Of a stretch of DNA of 64,000 nt, positions 58,085-64,000 are shown in pieces; within the stretch, counting starts at the first letter, position 1; the number at the start of each line of letters is the position of its first letter. Position numbers and translations under genes: made by a program. This DNA is from an uncultured Prevotella sp. (lineage in GTDB: Bacteria > Bacteroidota > Bacteroidia > Bacteroidales > Bacteroidaceae), in NCBI GenBank assembly GCA_937895845.1, contig CALBLK010000042.1:124001-188000 (forward strand), read 5' to 3'. The notes under the pieces are model-generated. The model was not told the DNA's origin and made no database searches. It worked only from the letters and a program-made list of their open reading frames with translations.

Positions 58085-60102
58085 ATCTCAACGCTTAGGG
58101 TCACGCGCCAGTTGCGCTTGGGCATGGGGTAGTTCAGAATCACGTCGTAGTCTTGCGAGAAGAGGTTGTTCACCTCCACCTGCGCCTTGCAGCGGCAGCC
58201 GCCCGCGGCGAAGTCCTTGGTGAGCGACAGGTCGCTGGTGTACCAGGGCTGCGTGTGGTTGTACACGATGTTCTCCTGCTGGTTGTACCGCTCGCCGGTG
58301 TAGATGAAGCTGTAGTTCACCCCCCAGCCGGCCCAGGCCAGCTGCACGGCGGCCGAGCCGCTGTTCCAGGGGATGTAGGGTATCTGGTCGCGGTAGTAGG
58401 TGTCCGCCCTGTCGGTCACGTCGATGGCGTCCTGGTAGGTGTACTGCAGCCGCGCGGTCACAAAGAGGCCCCGCCAGGGCTGCAGCGTGACGTTGGCCGT
58501 GGCGTCGATGCCCGTGATGTGCACGCGTCCCAGGTTGAGCATGGTCCACCTGAACTGCGCCCCCTTGGGATAGGCCACAATCTTGTCGGTCACGAAGTTC
58601 TTGTAGCCGTCTACCGCCACCTCCCAGCTGGTCACCAGTGCGCCGGGCCTGGCGTTGCTCCTGTAGGCCAGTCCCGCGTCATACTGCGTCACGTACTCGG
58701 GGCGCAGCCTCGAGTTGCCCATCTCCGCGTAGTAGAGGTCGTTGAAGGTGGGCATGCGGAAGCTGCGCTTGGCGAAGGCGCGCAGCGACATTCCCACCCC
58801 GGGGAAGGGCCGGAGGGCGGCGAACACCGCCGGGGTCCACACTGTCCTGCTGCCCGGCGACTCCGCCTTCTCGGTGCGGTCGCTGACACAGTTGAGCACC
58901 ACGCTGCCCTGGACGCTCAGCGGGCCGAGGCGCAGGGCCGTGGCCGCCGAGGCGAAATGGTGCCAGCGCGTGGGGTGCACAAAGCCGTACATGTCGGCGT
59001 CCATCGTGTTCCACTGCACGTCATAGGCCGCCGAGGCGTCCCACCAGGGGGTGATGTTGTAAAGGTGGGTGGTTGAGAGGTAAAGCTCCTTCTGCCGGTA
59101 AACGTTGTCAATCATCATCACCGTGGTGTCCTTGTTCACATACTTGGTGAGGTAGTAGGCGTACTTGGCCATCATGCGGGCGTGGTAGCGCCGGCCGAAG
59201 TCGCGCTCTATGGTGCCCTGCACGAACGAGTTGTTGTCCCAGATGCGCTCTCCGCGCCGCCACACGTTGTTGACGATGGCCCCGGGCACGCCCCGCTCCG
59301 AGGTGTAGTTGTAGCCCTTGAGCATCCACTTGCCGCCGCTGGCGAAGGTGCCGAACAGGGCGCCCTCCATGCGCGTGGCCCTCACGTCGCCGTTCTGCCG
59401 CGTGGCTGTGGTGTCGTACATCACCTCGTCGGTCATCACCGCCTTGCGCCGGTAGCGGAACTTGTACTTGCCGCTGCTCGACAGCCACTCGGTGCTGAAC
59501 GAGCCTTGCACCCTGTCCGACAGCTTCAGCTCGATGAGCGCCGAGGGGTTCACCAGGTCGAACGAGCCGGCGCGCAGCTTGCCCTTCACGTGGAAGTGCT
59601 CGCCCTCGCCGAACACGGGGCGGCGGGTCCACATGTAGATGGAGCCGGCCGAGCTGAAGTCCTTGGCCGACTGGTAGATCTCGCTCTTCTGCCCGTTGTA
59701 GAGCGAGATGGTCTGGATGTTGTCCAGCGAGAACTGCCCCAGGTCCACCTGCCCGTTCTGCGCGTTGGCCAGCTGGATGCCGTCGTAGAACACGCCCACG
59801 TGGTTGGTGCCCATCGAGCGGATGTTCACGGTCTTGATGCCGCCCACGCCGCCGTAGTCCTTGAGCTGCACGCCGGCGAAGAAGCGCAGCGCGTCGGCCA
59901 CGTTCATGCTGTTGAGCCGCTGCAGCTCCTTGCCGCTGAGCCGCTGCGAGGGAATGACCCCCTGCTGGCGCTCGGCCTTCACCACCACCTCCCTGAGGTG
60001 CTGAAGGCTGTCCATACGGCTCTGGGCGCGCGTGGCATGGGGCGGCAGCGCGAGCGCCGCCGCCGTCAGTAGCATGTGAAAGAGTGTGTGTGTCAGTCGC
60101 AT
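58081..60102 (-). CDS. btuB: BtuB-like TonB-dependent outer-membrane cobalamin receptor
   Basis: 673 residues from ATG 60102, signal peptide MRLTHTLFHMLLTAAALALP. Plug domain at residues about 30-160: HLREVVVKAERQQGVIPSQR (TonB-box region and first strand), MNVADALRFFAGVQLKDYGG and RSMGTNHVGVFYDGIQLANA. The remainder is a 22-strand barrel ending DVILNYPMPKRNWRVTLSVE. It takes vitamin B12 or other corrinoids into the periplasm at the expense of TonB energy. A cobalamin riboswitch directly upstream and a BtuG-like gene overlapping its stop codon support the substrate. It lacks the carboxypeptidase-like N-terminal extension of SusC proteins, which fits BtuB. A longer open frame upstream runs through the riboswitch and is not coding. 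Confidence 0.92.
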   Translation of the reverse strand: MRLTHTLFHMLLTAAALALPPHATRAQSRMDSLQHLREVVVKAERQQGVIPSQRLSGKELQRLNSMNVADALRFFAGVQLKDYGGVGGIKTVNIRSMGTNHVGVFYDGIQLANAQNGQVDLGQFSLDNIQTISLYNGQKSEIYQSAKDFSSAGSIYMWTRRPVFGEGEHFHVKGKLRAGSFDLVNPSALIELKLSDRVQGSFSTEWLSSSGKYKFRYRRKAVMTDEVMYDTTATRQNGDVRATRMEGALFGTFASGGKWMLKGYNYTSERGVPGAIVNNVWRRGERIWDNNSFVQGTIERDFGRRYHARMMAKYAYYLTKYVNKDTTVMMIDNVYRQKELYLSTTHLYNITPWWDASAAYDVQWNTMDADMYGFVHPTRWHHFASAATALRLGPLSVQGSVVLNCVSDRTEKAESPGSRTVWTPAVFAALRPFPGVGMSLRAFAKRSFRMPTFNDLYYAEMGNSRLRPEYVTQYDAGLAYRSNARPGALVTSWEVAVDGYKNFVTDKIVAYPKGAQFRWTMLNLGRVHITGIDATANVTLQPWRGLFVTARLQYTYQDAIDVTDRADTYYRDQIPYIPWNSGSAAVQLAWAGWGVNYSFIYTGERYNQQENIVYNHTQPWYTSDLSLTKDFAAGGCRCKAQVEVNNLFSQDYDVILNYPMPKRNWRVTLSVEI

Positions 60103-60255
60103 CGTCTCTGCTTGATTAGCAATCAAATCCGGTTGTCCAACCAATGACAGCGGGCATGGCGTGATGTGTGCCCGAGCGACATTCTGTGTGAGGGGGCGGA
60201 AAGGTCCCCGCCGTGTTGCCATCGCCCGTCCGTTACCCGCAGACCGCATCATCGG

Positions 60256-60478
60256 ATGAAGCAGGCGGCAGGTCTTCTGACTCGTTCCTGGCGGTGCCGT
60301 CTTCCCGGCCGTTCCGGCCAGTGACTCCGCGCGGGGCCCGGGCATGAGCCTTCCGCGGTGGCAGCGCCCCTTTTCCTTTGCTGGCAAAGGAGGAACTCAC
60401 AGCAGCGGGAACTGTCGGGGATTCGCACCCCGTTCCCTTTTAATCGCCCCGGCGTTGCCGCCCGGGCGAACCGCTTGC
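60256..60478 (-). ncRNA. Cobalamin (adenosylcobalamin-class) riboswitch
   Basis: On the minus strand the leader holds the full set of conserved cobalamin-aptamer blocks: AAAAGGGAACGGGGTGCGAA then TCCCCGACAG and CCCGCTGCTGTGA, a GGAAGGCTCATG-type segment, GCCGGGAAGACGGC, and the B12 box AGTCAGAAGACCTGCC (60267-60282). The transcript probably starts right at the 5' end (see the -7 box at 60484). About 155 nt separate it from the btuB start and contain GC-rich complementary pieces that can act as the expression platform. In the presence of corrinoid it would shut off the whole uptake operon. Confidence 0.95.
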
Positions 60479-60483
60479 GTGTG

Positions 60484-60491
60484 CAAAGTTA
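60484..60491 (-). promoter_or_regulatory. -7 promoter box of the B12 operon
   Basis: Minus-strand TAACTTTG, a full TAnnTTTG match, placing the transcript start at about 60476, the 5' edge of the riboswitch. Confidence 0.75.
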
Positions 60492-60556
60492 CCACTATTT
60501 TCCGAACCGCGGCGTTTTTGGCTTCCTTTTTTATGCGTTTTGGCTGCCGTTTGCAT

Positions 60557-60564
60557 TATCTTTG
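60557..60564 (+). promoter_or_regulatory. -7 promoter box of the downstream AraC regulator
   Basis: TATCTTTG, followed by CA, matches TAnnTTTG. Transcription would begin near 60571, so the whole palindromic element at 60574-60773 would be in the leader. Confidence 0.6.
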
Positions 60565-60573
60565 CAGCGAGAT

Positions 60574-60773
60574 TAAGTAGGTGTTCACAATTATTTGACA
60601 TGGATATGTGCTTTGTTTTCGCCTGTATGTTCGGGCTGGAGAGGGAGTGTAGCGGGCTCCACGGCCGATGAAAGCCGGGCATACAGGCGGAAACAAAGTG
60701 CAGAGACATGTCAAAGTGTAATAAGCATCTGCTGACATAAAGATATATACGAATAATTTTGAACACCTACTTA
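60574..60773. mobile_element. 200-bp MITE-like palindromic element
   Basis: Terminal inverted repeats TAAGTAGGTGTTCACAATTA (60574 onward) and its near-complement at 60752-60773 match over 22 bp with one mismatch. A second inverted pair lies inside: 60594-60629 against 60680-60715, both containing TTTGACATG and CGCCTGTATG. Flanks CGAGAT (left) and CGAGTT (right) could be a 6-bp target duplication with one change. No coding capacity. The family of the parent element is not known to me. A 15-nt piece of its end, TTTTGAACACCTACT, recurs at 17892-17906. Confidence 0.6.
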
Positions 60774-60779
60774 CGAGTT

Positions 60780-61661
60780 ATGAGCAGCAACGAGATTAGG
60801 GAGGCCAGCCTCGAGCGGGCCAAGCGGTGGCCGGGCGCGCGCTATATCGGCAGCGACTTCCTGCTGGTGGAGAGCCCGGGGCAGGCGCCGTTCCCCCACA
60901 ATGCGCGCCGCACGAGCTTTATCCTTGTGGGCCTGTGCACGCATGGCGGGGCCAGCTACACGGTCGACACGGAGGTGTATCACATCAAGGCCGGCGACGT
61001 GGTGATAATCAGTGACGGGCACGTGGTTGACAACTTTGCGCCCGTTGACGGGCTTGACGGGCTTTGCATGATGCTCTCGTCCGACTTCTTCGGCGAGGCC
61101 ATCAGCAGCGTGGCCGACTTCTCCCAGCTGCTGCTGTTCTCGCGCATGCACCCCGTGGTGAGCCTCTCGGCCCACGAGATGGAGGTGTTCAGCAGCTACT
61201 ACCGGCTGCTGAGCGACAAGCTGGGCGACGAGACCAGCCGCTACCGCCGCGAGGTGGCGCGTGCGCTCTTCCTCGCCATGTTCTACGACATGAGCGGCGT
61301 CATCTACCGCGAGCTCCGTGACGGCGGCCGCCGCCCCTCGCGGGGGCAGCTTATCTTCACCGAGTTCATCCGCCTTGTCGAGGCCCACCACCGCACGGAG
61401 CGCCGCGTGGGCTGGTATGCCATGCAGCTCTGCATCACGCCGAAGTACCTCTCCGAGGTGGTGAAGGCCGTCAGCATGGTCACGCCCAGCGAGTGGATCG
61501 ACCGCTACGTGGTGCTGGCCATCCGCCTGCTGCTGCGCCGCTCGGACAAGACGGTCAAGGAGATAGCCGACGATCTGCTCTTTCCCAGCCAGTCGTTCAT
61601 GGGCCGCTTCTTCAAGGAGCACACGGGCATGTCGCCCTCGCAGTTCCGCAAGGAGCGTTAG
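60780..61661 (+). CDS. AraC-family transcriptional regulator (soluble)
   Basis: 293 residues from ATG 60780; an earlier TTG lies inside the palindromic element and is less likely. The N-terminal half is a cupin-like sensor (TSFILVGLCTHGGASYTVDT, EVYHIKAGDVVIISDGHVVD). The C-terminal about 100 residues carry the AraC double helix-turn-helix: GWYAMQLCITPKYLSEVVKA, then VKEIADDLLFPSQSFMGRFF, KEHTGMSPSQFRK. No membrane segments, unlike the regulator at 1.9-3.06 kb. It is divergent from the B12 operon with about 290 bp between promoter and receptor leader. Target and ligand are unknown. The long palindrome in its leader may affect its expression. Confidence 0.9.
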   Translation: MSSNEIREASLERAKRWPGARYIGSDFLLVESPGQAPFPHNARRTSFILVGLCTHGGASYTVDTEVYHIKAGDVVIISDGHVVDNFAPVDGLDGLCMMLSSDFFGEAISSVADFSQLLLFSRMHPVVSLSAHEMEVFSSYYRLLSDKLGDETSRYRREVARALFLAMFYDMSGVIYRELRDGGRRPSRGQLIFTEFIRLVEAHHRTERRVGWYAMQLCITPKYLSEVVKAVSMVTPSEWIDRYVVLAIRLLLRRSDKTVKEIADDLLFPSQSFMGRFFKEHTGMSPSQFRKER

Positions 61662-61685
61662 CCGGTGCGTGCCGGCGCGCCGGCG

Positions 61686-62285
61686 CTATTCTCCCTGGCG
61701 GCTTGCCAGTTCCGCCGTCTTCTCCAGCTCGGCGTACCACTGCTCGCCAAACCGGCGGGTGAGCGGGCCGCGCAGGAAGCGGTAGACCGGCAGTCCGAGC
61801 TTGCGTCCCTTGGCCACGGCGGCCTTGCACACGCTCCAGCGGTTGTAGTTGAGCGCCACGGTGCCGTTGCCCAGCACCTTGGCCCGTATGGGGTAGAGGG
61901 CGCAGCTGATGGGCTTGCAGAAGTCGGTGCGCCCGGCGCGGTGCGCCTTCTCCAGGGCGCAGAGGCAGCAGCCGTTCTCGTGGCAGGCGAACACGCAGTC
62001 CTTGCCCCCCACGATGCTGGTCACCAGGTCGCCCTCCTCGTCGGTGTAGGCCACCCCCTGGCGGTCAATCACGGCCTGGGCCGAGGCCGGCAGGTCGCCC
62101 CACACCGTGTCCAGGGCGCGCTCGATGGCCGTAATCTCGCCGGGCGTCACTGGCGCGCCGGCGTCACCCTCCACACAGCACGCGCCCTTGCACGCGTCAA
62201 GGTCGCAGCAGAAGCACTCGGTGATGATGTCGGGCGAGAGCAGCACGTCGCCCACTTGCAGGATATGAAAGTCTGATATTGCCAT
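61686..62285 (-). CDS. DUF3109 cysteine-rich protein
   Basis: 199 residues from ATG 62285. A cluster of cysteines near the N-terminus (CFCCDLDACKGACCVEGDAG) and further ones at DCVFACHENGCCLCALEKAH and FCKPISCALYPI are the DUF3109 pattern, similar to the YkgJ-type zinc/iron-chelating family. No membrane segment or signal. The biochemical role is unknown; metal or Fe-S binding is likely from the Cys layout. It lies 70 bp downstream of ung on the same strand, and its stop is 24 bp from the convergent AraC gene. Confidence 0.85.
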   Translation of the reverse strand: MAISDFHILQVGDVLLSPDIITECFCCDLDACKGACCVEGDAGAPVTPGEITAIERALDTVWGDLPASAQAVIDRQGVAYTDEEGDLVTSIVGGKDCVFACHENGCCLCALEKAHRAGRTDFCKPISCALYPIRAKVLGNGTVALNYNRWSVCKAAVAKGRKLGLPVYRFLRGPLTRRFGEQWYAELEKTAELASRQGE

Positions 62286-62355
62286 TCTGAATACGTTTTT
62301 TTTTTGTCGTTTCCGGGTGTCCGCCAGTCTGGCGCCCCCTGCCCCGGCGGCCCGC

Positions 62356-63021
62356 TCACCAGTCAATCTTTGCCTTGCCATGCTCCTCGAGATAGGCGTT
62401 GGCCCGCGAGAAGTGGTGGTTGCCAAACCACCCGCCGCGGTTGGCCGAGAGCGGCGAGGGGTGGACCGACTCCAGGATGAGGTGGCGCGTGGCGTCGATG
62501 AGCGGCGCCTTTGAGCGCGCGTAGCCTCCCCAGAGGATGAACACGAGGTGGTCTCTGCCGGCGCTCAGGGCGCGGATGGCCGCGTCGGTGAAGGCCTCCC
62601 AGCCGTGCCGCTGGTGGCTGGCCGCCCGGTGGGCGCGCACGGTCAGCGTGGCGTTGAGCAGCAGCACGCCCTGGCGGGCCCACCGCGAGAGGTCGCCCGA
62701 GGCGGGCATGGGCTTGCCCAGGTCAAGCTCTATCTCCTTGAAGATGTTGACCAGCGAGGGCGGAAGTGGCACCCCGTCGCCCACCGAGAAGCTCAGTCCG
62801 TTGGCCTGGCCGGCCTCGTGGTAGGGGTCCTGCCCGATAATCACCACCTTCACCCTGTCGAAGGGGCACAGGTTGAAGGCGTTGAAGATGAGGTTGCCCG
62901 GCGGGTAGCACGTGCCTTGCGCGTACTCCTGCCTGACAAACCGGGCCAGGCCGGTGAAGTACTGCTTGTCAAACTCGGCTCCGATGTGGCGTTTCCACGT
63001 CTCGTCTATCTTTACATTCAT
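62356..63021 (-). CDS. ung: Uracil-DNA glycosylase (family 1)
   Basis: 221 residues. It removes uracil from DNA. Motifs: VVIIGQDPYHEAGQANGLSF, with catalytic Asp at residue 65 in GQDPYH, and PPSLVNIFKEIE. The second motif is HPSPLSANRGGWFGNHHFSR, with His in HPSPLSA. LLLNATLTVRAHRAASH is the uracil-recognition region. Length is standard. Same strand as DUF3109 (downstream) and the acyltransferase (upstream). Confidence 0.96.
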   Translation of the reverse strand: MNVKIDETWKRHIGAEFDKQYFTGLARFVRQEYAQGTCYPPGNLIFNAFNLCPFDRVKVVIIGQDPYHEAGQANGLSFSVGDGVPLPPSLVNIFKEIELDLGKPMPASGDLSRWARQGVLLLNATLTVRAHRAASHQRHGWEAFTDAAIRALSAGRDHLVFILWGGYARSKAPLIDATRHLILESVHPSPLSANRGGWFGNHHFSRANAYLEEHGKAKIDW

Positions 63022-63066
63022 GGTCTTGTTGGTGTTAGGTGGTTACCGGGCGGCTGCCGCCGGCGG

Positions 63067-64000
63067 CTACAGCCTGTGCGCAATGCTGCGCCCGGCGTCC
63101 GTGGCCCGGCTGAGGATGCGCCTGCACGGGGCGGCGCCAAGCAGCAGGCGCGCCCCCGCGTGCCTGAAGCAGTCAATGAAAATGCACGCAAGGAAGATGG
63201 CCGCGCTGCAGGCGTAGCACAGCAGCGGCAGCAGTCCCGGGGGGCATCCGGCAACCGTCTCGCTGACCGCGCGCCACAGGGGGCCTTCCACCATGGGGTG
63301 GCAGTGGATGAGGTAGACGGCGAGTGACAGCGGCGACACGGCGTTGATGACCCTGCCCGCCCTGCGGCCGATGCGCAGGCTGAGGAAGAGCAGGAACACC
63401 GCGACGGCCGCCGGCAGCACCAGTCCGTTGTAGGACAGGCCGTAGACGGCAAGCGCGCCCGTGCCTGACGCGGCGTTCTTGGCCGTGCAGTAGAGCAGCA
63501 TGAGGCACACGAAGGCGGCGACGGCCGCCAGCCGCGGGCGGAGCGGTGTGGCGGCGTTCACATACTTGCGGATGTAGCCCCCGGCAAGGTAGAGGTAGAT
63601 GAACAGCAGGAACTGCTGGTCGGACACAAGGTGCAGCCCGAAGGGATACCTGAACACCACGGCCAGCCCCACGATGAGCAGCAGCCTGTACTGCCGCCGC
63701 GAAAGGCCGCGCGCAAGCATGGAGAGGAACGGGGCGACGAGGAGCAGGAAGATGTAGGAGGTGACAAACCAGTACTCGTTGGTGGCCAGGGGAAACAGAA
63801 GCCCTGCAAGCTCGCGCCACGTGCAGGGGGCGTTTCCCGTTGCGAGCGCCGCGGCCCCGATGGCGACCGAATAGAACCAGGTCTCCGACCACACCTTGCA
63901 CAAGCCTTTCACACTGGGGCTGCAGGAGCCGATGAGAAAGTAGCCGGTAATCAGCACGTAGCAGTCGACGCTGGGCAGCGCCAGGGCCTTGGCAGCCTGC
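63067..64000 (-). CDS. Acyltransferase family 3 membrane protein (5' end off the window)
   Basis: Partial, at least 310 residues; the true start lies beyond 64000, since the frame is open to the edge and reads LPSVDCYVLITGYFLIGS, the usual motif shortly after the first helices in OafA/WecH-type acyltransferases. About nine membrane helices follow (YWFVTSYIFLLLVAPFLSML, FLLFIYLYLAGGYIRKYV, LAVYLIHCHPMV). Such enzymes move acetyl or succinyl groups onto exopolysaccharide or O-antigen sugars at the inner membrane. The exact acceptor is unknown. The C-terminal end is cytoplasmic and basic. ung follows 45 bp downstream. Confidence 0.85.
   Translation of the reverse strand, partial: QAAKALALPSVDCYVLITGYFLIGSCSPSVKGLCKVWSETWFYSVAIGAAALATGNAPCTWRELAGLLFPLATNEYWFVTSYIFLLLVAPFLSMLARGLSRRQYRLLLIVGLAVVFRYPFGLHLVSDQQFLLFIYLYLAGGYIRKYVNAATPLRPRLAAVAAFVCLMLLYCTAKNAASGTGALAVYGLSYNGLVLPAAVAVFLLFLSLRIGRRAGRVINAVSPLSLAVYLIHCHPMVEGPLWRAVSETVAGCPPGLLPLLCYACSAAIFLACIFIDCFRHAGARLLLGAAPCRRILSRATDAGRSIAHRL

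Noticed and set aside
60102..60387. N-terminal extension of the btuB frame upstream of 60102
   Set aside because: It would translate through the riboswitch B12 box and lacks a signal peptide; ATG 60102 gives one.

Overview
The window reads as a chromosome fragment from a GC-rich member of the Bacteroidales, most likely Prevotella or a close Prevotellaceae relative. The evidence is promoters of the TAnnTTTG (-7) type, SusC/BtuB-style outer-membrane uptake, Mfa/FimB-type fimbrial genes, membrane-bound AraC regulators, DUF3575/DUF4252/DUF3109/DUF5074 families and many secreted proteins ending in type IX secretion (T9SS) sorting tails. Assignment to genus is inference; no rRNA is present.

Layout. 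1-1.74 kb (minus): fimbrial accessory genes (FimB/Mfa2-like lipoprotein, DUF3575 barrel) behind a 7TM-AraC regulator (1.9-3.06 kb) and a CAT-anticodon tRNA. 3.5-9.6 kb (plus): PMCA-type calcium ATPase, ribF, a CPBP protease, then an ECF sigma / anti-sigma-like / DUF4252 trio ended by a strong terminator. 9.7-15.4 kb (minus): topA-aroK-speA-argB. 15.6-18.7 kb: NUDIX hydrolase, sialate O-acetylesterase, alpha/beta hydrolase. 19.1-23.4 kb (minus): xylan operon with GPH symporter, GH10 xylanase, GH43 enzyme and an ECF sigma factor as its last gene. 23.6-28.5 kb (plus): heparinase II/III-like enzyme and GH35 beta-galactosidase. 28.8-41.6 kb (plus): three very large T9SS cargo proteins, namely a PPC-like repeat protein, an M6 metalloprotease and a 2242-residue fibronectin-III/adhesin protein.

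42.0-49.25 kb (plus) is a distinctly AT-richer island. It opens with a chimeric small lipoprotein, then two paralogous T9SS proteins that look like metalloproteases with the HExxH motif replaced, a third T9SS protein, and a decayed fourth. This is the least ordinary part of the window. 49.4-53.1 kb returns to housekeeping genes: recO, tRNA-Glu, rpsT, gyrB.

53.3-60.5 kb (minus) is a vitamin B12 uptake operon: cobalamin riboswitch, BtuB-like TonB receptor, BtuG-like beta-propeller lipoprotein, a PKD-type lipoprotein, and a terminal DUF5074-like propeller carrying a T9SS tail. 60.6-64 kb holds an AraC regulator with a 200-bp palindromic MITE-like element in its leader, DUF3109, ung, and an acyltransferase cut by the right edge.

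Non-coding structure includes a dispersed family of about 22-bp divergent tandem repeats at three intergenic sites, several long perfect hairpins, and promoter-proximal inverted repeats. No CRISPR array, no transposase gene and no phage genes were seen.
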